A DNA stretch of 64,000 nt from Climacteris rufus (GCA_013398175.1 VZRZ01003931.1:28151-92150), one strand, 5' to 3'; counted from the first letter of the stretch, positions 1 to 13,329 are shown. Notes: generated by a model not told the origin, from the sequence alone. Translations and numbers: made by a program.

Positions 1-274
1 TTTCCCCGGAGGAGATGGAAGGGTGGCTCTGCTTGCCCTGTGCATCCCTGCTCCAGTACATTTTTTTAGTAACTGCTTTTACTTATTCCTTCTCCTGAGC
101 CCTCTGTGCTCCCTTCCTAGACCCTTTTTAGCTGTCTGAGCTGCATCCAACCCTGTGTGGCTTCCCTCAGCAGTTCCCATCCCTGTATCCACAGCCTCCC
201 TCCTGCTGCTGGTGATGCCTTACCTGTTAGGACCTAAAACAGAAGCCACACGAAATTAGGAGTGTAAAAACCAG

Positions 275-344
275 TTATATTTATATTTATATTTATATTT
301 ATATTTATATTTATATTTATATTTATATTTATATTTATATTTAT
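275..344. repeat. AT-rich hexanucleotide microsatellite (ATTTAT)n
   Basis: About 11-12 near-perfect copies of atttat from gttatatttatattt to ttatgaagg. Confidence 0.97.
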
Positions 345-1390
345 GAAGGGCCTTCAGGTGCATTTAGGGCAGACAGAGCCCCCCAGGGGCTGCACCCCAA
401 ATGGACAATGGGTCCCAGGTTTTCATACTTTTATCAGTTTGGTGCATTTGCATATTAGGGTTTAATCTCCCAATTACAGCTTCAGGTAATGAAGTCATTT
501 ACCCCCAGTTTCCTCCCCCTTTTGTTTGAATGCCCTGCAGTCAGAGGTGCTGTGCAAGTTCAGGCTCTGGCACCAAGGGTTAGACAAACCCTTTTGGTGG
601 GATTCATGCCTACAAGAATATTTTAGATATGAAAATCCTTTGAAAATCCTGATGGTCCCAGTTTGCCCTGAAAAGGGCCAGGAGCAGGACTGTGTGTGGT
701 GCTGCATTCTAGGGTTTGTCTCCATACAATTCCTGACAGAGAACTGCTGAGAGTTTTTAGGAAAAAGGGGTTGGGAACAGTGGGGAAACAATTCCATTTA
801 CCACGTGGATGGTCAGCATCAGTGTTTTGAGGAGTGCACCCCATTGCCTTTCTCCTGTTTGGGGATGTTACTCCTCAGACCTGTCACTCCTTCTGCTGCC
901 AGTGCACACTCTTCTCATGGCACCTGAGACAAGAAGATCTCCAAGCAGAAAAAGTGATTATAAACCAAGAAAAATAAACCTTGGTAGGGGACTTCATATC
1001 CAAATATTGATTGGATTTCTGTGTGGAGCCTCTCTGATGGCTAAAGGAGAAGGAAAGGTGGGCTCTGCTGGCTCTGTGCATCTCAGTTGCTGTGGGTTGG
1101 TAACAATCAAAATATATATTTAGAAGTGTTGTTGATTCTGTCTGTTTAGTGACCATGTCCTGGTTTTTATAACACCCAGAGAACATCTTTGTCCAACAGG
1201 CAGCTGAGACCAAGCAGAAGCTTCATCCAGCTGCTGGATGTAAATAAATAAAACCTGGGATTTCCAGTGGGGTTAGAAGGGTTTCAGTGGCTGTTGGGTG
1301 CATCGTGTCCACAGGTCCCTTCTGAGAAGTTCAGGCTGAAGGTTGGTAGTTGAGGTTTGATGGCCATTTGTCATGGCTTGGTGGATTTTA

Positions 1391-1531
1391 CAGGCAGGGA
1401 CACCTCCCACTGCCCCAGGCTGCTCCAAGCCCTGTCCAGCCTGGCCTTGGGCACTGCCAGGGATTCCACAGCTGCTCTGGGCACCCTGTGCCAGGGCCTG
1501 CCCACCCTCCCAGGGAAGGATTTTTACCCTG
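1391..1531 (-). mobile_element. CR1 LINE 3' fragment
   Basis: Antisense CR1 3' region: gcagggacacctcccactgc, cagcctggccttgggcactg, gtgccagggcctgcccaccc. Confidence 0.9.
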
Positions 1532-4500
1532 GATGTGAATGTGACCTGGGAGAAGTGTTTGCAGTGCCAGTGGTTTGTGAGACACCCAGCTTCTCTTTGA
1601 GCTGAACTGTTCCTTGTTTCTCTGTTTCAATTAGTCCAGTTTCTAATGTTTCATCCAAAAAGGATGAGTGATGTCAGGATCTTTTGCCTAACCACTTATC
1701 TACTTGCTGTTGGTTTATTTAGGATTTTTAGTTTCAAGTGTGTGTTAAACTCTGCCCTGACCGGGACAATAATCGATATTTTCTGACAAAAAGAGATTAT
1801 CCTCTGCCCATTATGTCTTCTGAATTCTCATGGAAATTTGGCTTTTACATGGTCAAAGCTTTTGTGTGTTTTTGACAGTTTCAAATCTGCTTTCATTTCT
1901 ATGACTCCTTAATAGAGTGCCTTGACTAATGAATCATCAGCTGCCTAATCTTTGTGTTGTGCAGAAGGGGCTGCCTCCTTTGGTTGGGGTTTGCTGGGGT
2001 GTTTTTGTTGAGATTTTCCTACTAAAATACCTAAAGTTCTACAGCATGAGCTACCCTTGCCTTGTTTTGTGCTCAGGTGAAAATGGTTTTGTGTCAGACT
2101 CAGATCTTGGGTTTGTGAAATGCCACATTGTGTAAAGCACTCAAATAAAAGACTCAGCAAGAATCATAAAGAATTTGATCAACTGCAGCTTGCTGTTTCC
2201 ATAGAGGTACTTTGTGTGTGAGTGGTTGGTAATGCTGTGTGCTCATGGGAAGCACTAAGATGTGTGCTTACCCCTGGCTTTATCCTGCTCTTGGATTCCC
2301 TCTGCTCTGCTCCTGGATGGCACTTTGCTCTCCAAACTGCCCAGGCCTTCAGGAAATGCTGCTGCTGGGAAGCCTAAGCAGCTCTCCCTGGGCTCAGGGG
2401 CATTGGAGGGAGGAATGTGCCTCTTGGTGCTGAAGGAATAATAAATAACAAAGGGAGAAGCTTAACCTAGGGTTTGTTGATGTCATGGCTTGCTTCCCTA
2501 TCTCCCCACACCACGTTCTGCTTGGGAGACCCTGAGCTGTTGGATGTTTTCCCTTGGACTGTGCATTTCTAGAGATAAGAGAGCCTGATTTTCCAAATCA
2601 GCACTGTACCCATGTGCAGCTTGCCTTACAAACTGGACAAGTGCTCCTGGTCATTTGGAATGCAGTAATTAATCCCAAGATGTCATTTAGCTGGCAGAGT
2701 TCCATAGGGATGGCAGGTGGTGTCAGGCTTTGCTTGCAAACTCTCCTCAGCTCCTGCTTTGTATTTTTCCACAGTGCTTTGTCACTGGTTTTTCATGCCA
2801 GCACTGAACTGTTTTCACTTCTGGAGTGTCTTGTTTTGCCAGGTCCTTTCCTTTTTTCCATATCCCAACACACATTGCCCTTCAGGTGCAATATGTGCAG
2901 CAGCTTTGTCTGCCCCACAGAGCTCATCCAGTCCACTGCATTTTGGATTTGGAGGATATTCCCGTGTCCAGAGTCAGCCAAGCTTTTCCACCAACACAGA
3001 GAGCTGGGGGAAGCCAGGGGTGCCTGAATTTGTGCATGCACAACTCAGGATGTAAATGTGCTTTTCCTGTTTCTCGCTGCAGCTTTGTCAGAAGGGGTTG
3101 GAAGAGTCTTGAGGAAAGGGCTCAGAAAGAGCAGTGGTGGCTGCAGGCTCTGCTCTGCTCTTCAGGAAGGTTTTAATTTTCCCAAGGGCAGAGAAAACCC
3201 CGGGAAAGGGGGACAAGGGGCTGCCCTTGCTATGGTTTTGTGTGATTTGGTTGTTTTTCCTCAGAAGTCACCCAGGACAAAAGCTCAGTGAGTTACAGAA
3301 ATGGAGCTGTTTGGCTGTGCTGCTTTGCCAGCATGGGGAATGCAGCCTGGCAGTGATTTGATTTATTACAGCAACATGGGAGAAATCATGAGGAAAAAAC
3401 ACTCCCTATCATCCTGCTGGGTACTGGAGTGGTGAAGTGTGTGTTGGAACTGCTGCTAACACTTCATCTAAAACTTCACAAGCCTTTCTATTCAGAGAGA
3501 ATTCTGCTGCTACCAAATGTATTTTCCCTGTGAGTCCTCCCTTGGTTTTTCCCTTTGCTGGGACATTTCCCTGCTCAGCTCATTTGTGCTTTTTGCTTCG
3601 TCCCATGGGCTGTGTGCTTCACAGTCAGTGCTGGCATTGGCATAAATGTCCTGTTTCCCTGGAAAATGTGTTGCTGTGGGTGCTCTTGGTGTGTATGAGG
3701 CTGGAGGATTTATTATTTATTATTATAGCCACAACCAAGCCCTCTGCACTTCTTACCCCCATGGGGCAAGCTTAGGGTGAGGAGGCCATGGCATTCTCCA
3801 CATTCCCTTTTCCTGCTCACAACCTGAAAACCTCTGGCCTGACAGTTCAAACTCCATCACAACCTTTAATCTCTTAGAATAAAATCCTGTTTTTCTTGTG
3901 CTTACTCCCCTCTGCTGCTTCTTTACAAAGCTCTCCTTTCCATGCAGCATTTCTTGACTGTATTTTGAAGCCCCATTCCTACTGTGGTTGGTGTATTTCC
4001 TGAAGAATGTCTTCCTCTTGCCTGGGAAAACGATGTGTTCCAACAAATCATCAGTTAATCTGTGATCTATGGCTCATGAGATGCTGTGATAAAGTTTTAT
4101 GTTCCAGAACAATTAATGGTGAGCTCATGAGGTTGTGACAAAACAAGCCCCAGCATCACACTGGGGCAGGGATGTTTCAATTATCACCAATAACTGGGAT
4201 AATCTCACCGAGGGAAAAAATGTTGCCAAAAAATGTTGCCTCTGTCAGCTGAGAGGGCTCAGCAGCTCCAGGCTCCATCCTAACTGTGGGATAAAGCTCA
4301 GGAACAAAGCTGCCTCTCCAGGAATCCACAGAAATAGGGACATCAGCACGCTGGGAAGAGAGGTGGCTGCATTCAGCAGCCCAGGCTGGTGCTCCAGCTG
4401 CCTTCCTGGAACGGGTGTCCGGTGTGGAGGAGCAGCCTGACACACACCTCAAGTAAAATGTGCCCCTAAGTTCTGCTGGAACAAGAAAAATGGGCCAAAC

Positions 4501-5180
4501 TGCTTCAAAATGTTTCCAACTTTTCTGGCAAGGAACGAGGAGCAGCTTTATCCCCAGTGTGGTGCTCGTTAAAATGTTCTCAAGAGGTTTTTGCACATCA
4601 TCAACCAGGAATGCTGGAGCTCTGCACTCCTTATCGATCTCTTATTGGCAAATGAAGGGCTATTGACAGATGGAAAAGCAGCCCAATGAGTTCTCCTTTG
4701 CCTGCCTCCATTTTTCCATGCTGATGACAGCTGTTTGTTGTTTTTTACTCGCTGCCCTAAGGAGCAGAGTGGCAGTAGAGCAGCAGCAATGCAGCAGCAA
4801 TGCTGAGTAGCCCCTGTGTTCCACCCTGGAGTGCATCCATTTCAGCAATGCATTCAGCAAAATTTCCCTTTAATAGATGAGGTCTGCTATATGTAAACAC
4901 ACAGGCTGAGTGGGAGGCTGGGAGGAAAGGAGTCACACACTGGAATATTTCCCATTACACATTCAAAATTCATGCACTGATGGTGGATACATAGAAGTTG
5001 TTTTGCCAGATGGAATTAAGAAGTTGACTTAGGCCTTCAAACTTAGCACTGGATGTCCTTTTAGTGCTGATGCTGAAGATGTTTTGTCTGTTAGAATATT
5101 TAAGAACCTTGCTGAATTGTTAGTTTCACTGCTCTGTTCTGAATAGATCACTTAGGAATGTTTGCTTTTTGTTGTCTTCC

Positions 5181-5345
5181 GTGGAATCCCTGAATGGTTT
5201 GGGTGGGAAGTGACCTTAAAACCCATCCCATTCCAGCCCTGCCATGGGCAGGGACACCTTCCACTACCCCAGGTTGCTCCAAGCCCTGTCCAACCTGGCC
5301 TTGGGCACTTCCAGGGATAGAACAACCACAGTTCCTCTCAGCAAG
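5181..5345 (-). mobile_element. CR1 LINE 3' fragment
   Basis: Antisense CR1 including the 3'-terminal tggtttgggtgggaagtgac and ccatgggcagggacacc. Confidence 0.92.
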
Positions 5346-6202
5346 CTCTGTGATGCTTGGAAATAACTCACAAACCCCTCGTATTTCCACAGACTGCTTG
5401 TTGTCTGCAGGAGGAAGCTTCTGTCGTGTGATTTCTTATTCAGGTTCTCTGTGTGCACGTGGTGCCTGCTGAGGGGGGAGATGCCTTCAAAGGGATGCTC
5501 TTTGCACAAATATTTTGTGTCTTCCTTCGTGAGGATTTAATTTATGAAAGATGTATGAGGTCTGTTTGGTATCAGAATGTTTTACATTCCTCAACAACGT
5601 GTAATTATTCATACAGCTCAGCTGCCTTTCTTCTGGATGGTCTGATCTCTTTCAGGTAAAGAAATCCCAGTTGTATCCTCAGAGTAACAACCACAGCAAT
5701 GTAAATAAACACAAACACTGCAGTGTTGTTCTGCTGAGAACTGAGATCTCTCCAAAGGCAGCACAGCTTTTCAGGCTGCCTTTGCTGAACATTTTCAACC
5801 CAGTCTAAAACACAAACTACACATCCTTACATCTGAAACGTGGGGCTGGCACTGAACTGAGGGACAAAGCCAACAAAGGTTTCGGAGGAGCTACACTGAT
5901 GTATCAGCCCAAAAGCCCTGATTCCTGCACCTTTCTTTCAGCTGTTAAATAATTCCTCCCTCTGCCTTTTCACCCAAGTGCAGTTGCTGCATTACTTGCA
6001 AAAATAAAAAAGGCACTTCTGAGCAGCTGGAAGCTTCAGCAGCTTTCTCCCAGGCCAGCATTTCAGGGAGGCAGTCAGCAAAGTGTTTTCCCCGGGGGCT
6101 GCTGCCTGCCTGGAACGTGCTGCAGTGTCTGGACATCCGAGGCACTTGAGGGGGCTTTGTGTTGGTTTTGATTTGCTCCTTTCTCTCAGAGCCATCCCTT
6201 TC

Positions 6203-6203
6203 T

Positions 6204-6244
<41 letters not shown>

Positions 6245-6245
6245 G
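6203..6245. repeat. Hexanucleotide repeat (CCTGAG)n
   Basis: Seven copies of cctgag. In the sense of transcription it is CT/GA-mixed and lies in the long upstream intron. Confidence 0.95.
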
Positions 6246-6595
6246 CTGAGAGGAGCATCCAGAGGGGGGAATGAGGCACGTCCTGCTCCTCTCCGGTTTT
6301 CCTGCTGGAGAGGGGGCCCAGGGGAGGGGCAGCAGCTCCTCCTCCCCTCACTGATTCACCCCCCAGAACTCATTTGGGGATTTGGGGGCCCTGCAGGGCT
6401 CGTGCCACGTTTTGGGATGAGCTGCAGGAGGGAGGGAGGGAGGGAAGGAAGGGGCTGTGCCAGGGCAGCAGCAGCGCAGCTCAGAGGGACAGGCTCAGCA
6501 AGAGCCAGCTGCAATCCTGGCTGTGCCTGTGCTGCTCACTGCTCTCCCTGCTGCCAATAATGCACAGCAGGCTGGGAACTTCATGGCAGTGCAGG

Positions 6596-6670
6596 GAGCA
6601 CAGGATGGACAGGGTGGGAAGGGATCTTAAATCCCATCCAGGGCCATCCCTGCCATGGGCAGGTGCTGCC
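6596..6670 (-). mobile_element. CR1 LINE fragment cut by the LTR-like repeat
   Basis: Antisense CR1 (gggtgggaagggatcttaaa, ccatgggcagg) stops where the LTR-like copy 1 begins. Confidence 0.8.
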
Positions 6671-7202
6671 ATTCTGGCCGAAGCTTTTGGCCCTGCCACG
6701 GCAAATCTTCTCTTTGTGAGTTCTTTGAACAGACACTTGAGATAAGGCACAGCAAAAATACCTCAGAGTTTCTTCGGTCTCACAATGTTTAATAAGTGTT
6801 CTCTATAACTTGGCAGCACAGAAAATGCTTTGTCGTTAATAACAAGGTGCAAATGGCCTTGAGCACCTCTCCTCCAGNCCTGCATTCAGAACTTTAGAAC
6901 CAATGGCAGAAAACACAAGTTTTTGGAGAAGAAAGGGGAAGTAGCAAAGGTGAAAAAGGAAGTTCTAAAACAACACCCAAACCCTCCATTTGGACACTGG
7001 TATTACAATATTTCATAAACCAAAATGTCTACACTTCTACCTAATTCACCCAGTGACAGAACCTTAACTGTACAGCACTAATTCCAAAGTTATCACACTA
7101 CAGAGGAAGTATTTTCCAGAATTTAAGATCAGATGAGGTGTATTTCTAGGAATCAAAACTTGTAAAAGCAGCAAGAGTGAAATTCTCAGCATTCAGGGTT
7201 CC
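6671..7202 (-). mobile_element. LTR-like interspersed repeat, copy 1
   Basis: This segment closely matches 21755-22364. Read on the minus strand it has LTR-like order: a long U3-like part with a CCATTGG box, tatagagaacact, an AATAAA (aaacatt in this copy, aataaac in copy 2), then a short U5-like part ending near ggccagaat. No gag, pol or env lies beside it, so it is probably a solo LTR of an old endogenous retrovirus. About 80 bases present in copy 2 are absent here exactly at a single N (6878). It abuts a CR1 fragment on its left. Confidence 0.65.
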
Positions 7203-7370
7203 AGCACTGGCTGACATTACCCCAGCTGAGTTTCCCTGGGGCAGGGAAGTGTCTGGCTGAGGTTGGGTGCAAAACCATTCCCTGCACTTCCAGGTTTATG
7301 AAATATTACAATACCAGTGTCCAAAATGGAGGGTTTAGGTGTTGTTTTAGAACTTCCTTTAGAACCTTTG
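6945..7370. repeat. Inverted repeat involving the LTR-like element
   Basis: The arm 6945-7021 is closely matched by the reverse complement of 7293-7370 (ccaaaccctccatttggaca against tgtccaaaatggagggttta). Arms are about 77 bp, the spacer about 270 bp. The right arm is a detached, inverted internal fragment of the same element. Confidence 0.9.
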
Positions 7371-7877
7371 ACATTTTCTTTGGAGCAGATGTACCTCTGC
7401 TACAATATCCCAAAATAATGACAAAGCTTTAGACCGAAATAAAGGTTTGGAGTCTTGTCAAGATTTTGAGAGATTCCACTCCTGACAAGGCTTTTTTTTC
7501 CCCCCTTCTTTCATCAAAGAACAATATCCAGGTGTGTAAAGGTGTCCAGGTTACTCCTGCAGATTTGTATTTACTGGTGCATGTGAGGATTTTGGTGGAG
7601 AAGGAGCTTTTTGCACAGAATTAGACTATCAGGGTCTTTCTCAGTTATTGCTTTTCCCAAATCAAGAGGGCTGTGAGTGTGATAGTGATTCCTAAAGGAT
7701 TTTTTCTTGATTGGAATGCTGCTTGGTTGCTAGCAAGAAGGAATATTAAACTATTGTTTCTCCTAGGGTTTTTAATTAAAAATCCATTTAGAGATAATAC
7801 TAGAGGCAGTTATTAAAAAAGAAAAAATTTTGTCTTTGAATTTTTAATGTTTGGCTCTCTAAATTACTGTCAATCAT

Positions 7878-7925
7878 CAGATCCTGGAATGGTTTGGGTT
7901 GGAGGGACATTATGACCAAGTAGTC
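7878..7925 (-). mobile_element. Short CR1 3' remnant
   Basis: Antisense atcctggaatggtttgggtt then ggagggaca; too short for subfamily calling. Confidence 0.6.
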
Positions 7926-8454
7926 ATAAGAATTTGGGCAACTACATTCAGACCATGCTGTGTATTAAAAAAATAAATATTTGTGCTGTCTGGAGTGAGA
8001 TGTAGCACAAAGTCCTGGCTGTTCCCTTCCTGGATTTGCATTTCTGCCTATCAGAACTCAGCACCTTCCCATTTATCCCAACAGGGAATATATGGAGAGG
8101 CTGTTTAGCCACTGGCATCCCCTGGTTTTAAAAAAAAAAAAATCTTTGATGTTTGTTTGTTCCTGTTTGTCATTTCCCAAAATAACTGTTGGTTGTTTGG
8201 TGTTTTGTTGGTCCTTCCAAACCACCTGGGAATACCTGATAACCACAAGTACCTCTCAAAAGCTTGGTTTTTTCCAACATGTGGACCAATATCCAAGTGG
8301 ATGTGGCAACAACAAATATTATCAGTGGGGATTTTTTCCCCCTTTTTATGTAGCAGTGATAAAAAACACCCAATTTTTGGGGGGTAGGTGAGCTCCATCA
8401 CTGCTCAGCAGTGCCCTGAGCTGCAGGATTGGGGCAGAGCTGCTGTAATCAGGC

Positions 8455-9145
8455 CCTCTGAATTCCCAGCCTTATCCCTGTGAATTCCCAGCCTTATCCC
8501 TGTGAATTCCCAGTGTGAATTCCCAGCCTTATCCCTGTGAATTCCCAGTGTGAATTCCCAGCCTTATCCCTGTGAATTCCCAGTGTGAATTCCCAGCCTT
8601 ATCCCTGTGAATTCCCAGTGTGAATTCCCAGCCTTATCCCTGTGAATTCCCAGTGTGAATTCCCAGCCTTATCCCTGTGAATTCCCAGTGTGAATTCCCA
8701 GCCTTATCCCTGTGAATTCCCAGTGTGAATTCCCAGCCTTATCCCTGTGAATTCCCAGTGTGAATTCCCAGCCTTATCCCTGTGAATTCCCAGTGTGAAT
8801 TCCCAGCCTTATCCCTGTGAATTCCCAGTGTGAATTCCCAGCCTTATCCCTGTGAATTCCCAGTGTGAATTCCCAGCCTTATCCCNCCATCTGTGAATTC
8901 CCAGTGCGAAATCCCAGCCTTATCGCTGTGAATGCTGAACCCTAGCCCTGTGAATTCCCAGCCCTATCCCTGTGAATTCCCAGCCTTATCCCTGTGAATT
9001 CCCAGTGTGAATTCCCAGCCTTATCCCTGTGAATTCCCAGCCCTATCCCTGTGAATTCCCAGCCCTCTCCCTGTGAATTCCCAGCCCTCTCCCTGTGAAT
9101 TCCCAGCCCTCTCCCTGTGAATTCCCAGTGTGAATTCCCAGCCAG
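8455..9145. repeat. 35-bp minisatellite with two EcoRI sites per unit
   Basis: The unit alternates gaattcccagccttatccct and gtgaattcccagtgt, giving a 35-bp period over about 8500-8885; on either side shorter variants (gaattcccagccct...) continue. A single N at 8886 and the altered ccnccatctgtg around it suggest a collapsed or patched assembly inside the array. Confidence 0.95.
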
Positions 9146-9572
9146 CCAGTGGGCAGCAAAGTCCTAGAAATCCTTGGACTCCCCAGGTGATGACAGCAGT
9201 GAAGGCCCATGCAGTGTCACTCCAATATTACCCCAATATTATGTCCTTTCTCTTGTATTTTGCTCTCAGCACCTCGAGTTTCTCACTTCCAAGGGCTTGG
9301 GGGGAAGGAGTTGCTATTTACAGCCTGCACAGCACTTGGAAAATCAGGAGTTTTTCCTCCTGAGATACTCCTAGCAGTCCATAATAGCTTCTTGTGGGTT
9401 CAGCAGTGGCAAGGGAAGTAATCCCAGATCATGGCAGCTCCAAGAAAAAAAAGTCAGAAATGTAGAAAACATAAAAAAACGAAAATGGAAATGTTCTGTC
9501 TGTAAGCCTCATTTATCAGTGTTAAAGCAGTTTCTAAAGCTCCTGGTTTGGAAGCTTTTAGAAGGAAGGAGC

Positions 9573-9716
9573 TAATTAAAACCATAACACAACCCCACAT
9601 AGCCAGCCTAATTAAAACCATAACACAACCCCACATAGCCAGCCTAATTAAAACCATAACACAACCCCACATAGCCAGCCTAATTAAAACCATAACACAA
9701 CCCCACATAGCCAGCC
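9573..9716. repeat. 36-bp tandem repeat, four copies
   Basis: Four apparently identical 36-bp units beginning taattaaaaccataacaca. The multiple of three keeps frames open on both strands, which explains long open frames here. Confidence 0.97.
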
Positions 9717-10454
9717 TAAGCCCAGACTCCATCAGTTGCTTGGCTGAAATGAAGCAGCGTGAAATTCATTTCAACAATGCCCTCCCAGCACGTCACAATT
9801 CCTTCCCATTCACTGCCCAGCGTGAATATTTTCAACAAAGTAATTTTCCTCTAATTCTGCTGAAGATGGGAGCCTGCTTCTGTGATTCTGGGATGTTCCA
9901 AACCACTTCTGTTGGGTGGGAAAAAAAAAAATAAATCCAATAAATATTCAGGGTTATTTTGGTGATGTAAAGCCTGATGGTGTGGGAAGTGGTGACACCA
10001 CGCTGGAAGAAAATCAGGACACTGGAATGATAAAAATCCTTAAAAAAGATGGGTGTTCTTTAAATTAGCTGTTGGAATTAGGAGGAGCAAGCAGTGAAAG
10101 CAGACAGGTGGCAAGGATCCTCTCAACACTGAGGAAAATTCCATTTCATTCCTCACTTTTAGAATCCCCTGAAGATTTTTGTACTGCAAATTCCTGCTTT
10201 GGGGACTGAAGCATTCCATGAACCCCAAGGAGAAATGGGCTGGTTTTATTTGCTGGGAAGCTGAAAAATTCTTTTAGCCAAGGAATGGGTGCTGCTGAAT
10301 ATTCCTTTAGGAAAAGAAAGTGGGATGGTTCATCTGAGCTCTCTCATTTTCCCTTTATTCAGCCTGGAGAAGAAAAGGCTTTGGGGACACCTCACTGTGG
10401 CCTTCCAGTATCTTGGAAGGGGGATTATAAAAATGAGGGAGAGGGACTTTGGGG

Positions 10455-10713
10455 AGTGGCTTCCCACTGCCACAGGGCAGGGATAAATGGGATTTTGGGA
10501 AGGAATTCCTGGCTGGGAGGGTGGGGAGGGGTTGGGATGGAATTCCCAGAGAAGCTGGGGCTGCCCCTGGATCCCTGGCAGTGCCCAAGGCCAGGTTGGA
10601 TGGGGCTTGGAGCAACCTGGGATGGTGGGAGGTGTCCCTGCCATGGCAGGGGTGGCACTGGGTGGGATTTAAGGTCCTTCCCACCCCAACCTTGCTGGAA
10701 TTCTGGGATTCCA
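10455..10713 (+). mobile_element. CR1 LINE 3' fragment
   Basis: Sense CR1: ggaattcctggctgggaggg, agagaagctggggctgcccc, gtgcccaaggccaggttgga, ending cctgccatggcaggggtg and gggatttaaggtccttccc. Confidence 0.93.
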
Positions 10714-13329
10714 TGGTGTCTGAGAGCCTAGGATAGCCCACAAGCAGGCACAGGTTGGCACAGCCTGGTTTTTCCAGAGGTGATGTGGTGACACCACAGT
10801 GCACCAGGGAGAGAAAAGCAAGCTGAGCTACATGGAAACAGAAAGGGAGTAGAGATAAAGTGGAACAGAGTGAAAGAAAAGGAGAAATGGGAGCTCATCC
10901 TCTTCCAGATGCCAAGTTAAACATCCCTGTTGCAGTAACAAGGAACTGGATGGAGGTGTGATTGAAAAAAAAAAGTGATCTGCCCCTGTCAGCAGGAACT
11001 CCCCATCCCAGGCAGCACAGCAAGGTGCTGGGAGGCTGATTTAGGAATACTCCACATTATTCCAGCCCTTCCTGGCTGCAGCCTTTGCACTGTGTGGCTG
11101 AGGGAATGCTGTGGCACACCGCAGATGGATTAAGCAGGGTTAAGTGGAGTTTGGGGGTGGTATTTGTAATTTTTTTTCTTTTTCCTGGAGACTTCTGGAA
11201 CATTCTTGACTTCCCAATGTGTTCTGTGGGCCAGGCACAGAGCATCCTCCTTCAGGAGAGCTCCTTTAGGACACCAGGTGCACTTTTATTAGCAGGTTTC
11301 ATCAAACCCAGCAGCAGCAGCTTCCCCTGAGCTTTGGGAAGATCATTCAATGCTTTCAAGAGCTGAAGTCATTAGAAAAAAATAAAGCAGTGCCTCTGTA
11401 CCGTTGCAGCTTTAGTTTGGTGCCTTTTATCAAGGAAAAACAACCCTTTTTTTGCTCTCCTGGGACTTCTGAATAGCTTTCCTGAAACAGAGGGACCAGC
11501 TGCAGAGGTTGAACAAAATTCAGAGCAGAGGTGTTCAGGTGTTGATTCAATCCCAGGTCTCACAGGGAGCCTTTGGATAAAGCACAGAGCAGAGCATTCC
11601 CAGGGAGATCTTTGCTCCTTTATGCACAAAAACATGGGAGTTGGAAAGGTTTGTGTTTAAATGTTGTGGTTTGTTGGGTGAAAACCATCTGAGCCTGTAG
11701 CCATCCCTCCTCTGGCTGTGATCCTCACCTTTCCCTGTGCTCAGAGACTGCAGGAAAAGAGCTTTGCCTGTTGGGTTGTGTGGGAAGAACTGAATTTTGA
11801 ACGTGTCAGAAGGAGAAGTTCAGAGCAGCTGATCTGTTCTCCAACTACTACCTTGGGCTTCATTGTACCTGCAGTGCCTGTTAAGCAAAATCTTGTGTCT
11901 TGCATGTTCATTTGAGCATTATCCAAAAAGATGGAGTGTTTTGGCAGTAAATATATATATATATTACTGGTGGTTTTTTCAACTCTCTTTCTTAAATGTA
12001 GAAACACAATCTGTGCTGAACTGAAGGCAGCTGGAGAAAGGAGATAGACTGCAAGATCTGAAATCCAGGGTAAAAAAAGAGATCAGGAAATGTTGGAAGA
12101 ATCGCCCTATTTTCTAATAATTAGTATTCCCAAAGAAAAAAACCATGTTCTGACTACCTAGTAATTTCCAAATTGCTGAGACACCTAATGAGTTGTCTTA
12201 AATAAATTTACCAAACATATAGAAGGAAATAATTGCTGAGCATTTGATTCTGAAATCCCAACTCAATGCCAAGTGCTTGTGCAGCTGCCTTGTGTGTGTT
12301 GGGGATTCAGCAAGAAAATCATTTGCTTGGGAACTGAACCTTGTCCTGGTTGGACTCCCAGTGCCACATTCCCAGTGCCTCCTCCGTGGGAATTTGTGGA
12401 AAAGTCTCTTTGCTCCTGGACCTCCATATCCAACAGTGCAATGAGTTTTGTAATTTGAGGGGGCTGTGAATAATTCTAGAGATTATTAAATCAAAATAAG
12501 GGCTGTGCTGCCTGCAGAATCCCTACACCTCGTTCTGCAGGGCCTTTCCATGTGGGAATTTGTTTTCCAAAGTGCCCAGGGTTGCTGCTGCTGCCTGGAG
12601 CTCCCAGGGAATGCTGACTCCAGTCTGGGACAGGACTCTGCAGTGTTGTACAGGCAGATTGTCCTGGCCCTGCTTCCCACTGCAGCACAGCCAGCTTTGC
12701 CTGCCAGAGGAAATTGTGTTTGCCTTTTCATTACATCACCGGCCCAGGAATTAAATTTAGCTGCCCACCCTCAGTGCTGGGATCAGGTGAGCACCAACTG
12801 TGGTGGCCACTGCTGTTTAAAACGTGGGCTTTTCTTAAATCCTCAACTTGGGGAATTTGTTCTCATGTAAAAATGAATTAGTACTTATTTTCTGTAACAC
12901 CAGGACATACTTCTAGTAGTAACCTGTGAGTTAAACCTGCTTGTGTGCACCTGGACCAGTGAGATGGTTATTGTTGGGGTTTGGAGTGAGCTGCATCCCC
13001 AAGGAATGGCTCTCCTGGGGATTTTGTGGGGTTTTTGAAGTGATTTCTGGCACACCCGTGGCATATGGCAGCATCCCTGTGCCATCCCTGTGCCTCTCTG
13101 TTCTGCTTTGCTGTGTCAGGAGCTCTGTCAGCTCTCTGGGAACTCGTGAAGGGGGATGTGGCCTCGATTCTCCCAGGAACTTGCAGGGGGCTGGGGACAC
13201 TTGGGCTTTTGTCAGGCTGAGGCTGCAGTTTGTGATGGATTTGTCTGGGGTGAAAGGGAGGATGGGCTGAGGGAGCTTCCTGATACTGACAGGGCTGGGA
13301 GAGCTGGGGATGGCCAGGAGGAAAGCAAG

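Noticed and set aside
6671..7202. A possible functional retroviral locus
   Set aside because: Only LTR-like sequence is present; no gag, pol or env coding sequence was seen on either side.
8455..9145. Regular direct repeats resembling a CRISPR array
   Set aside because: There are no unique spacers; units are contiguous tandem copies in an avian intron.
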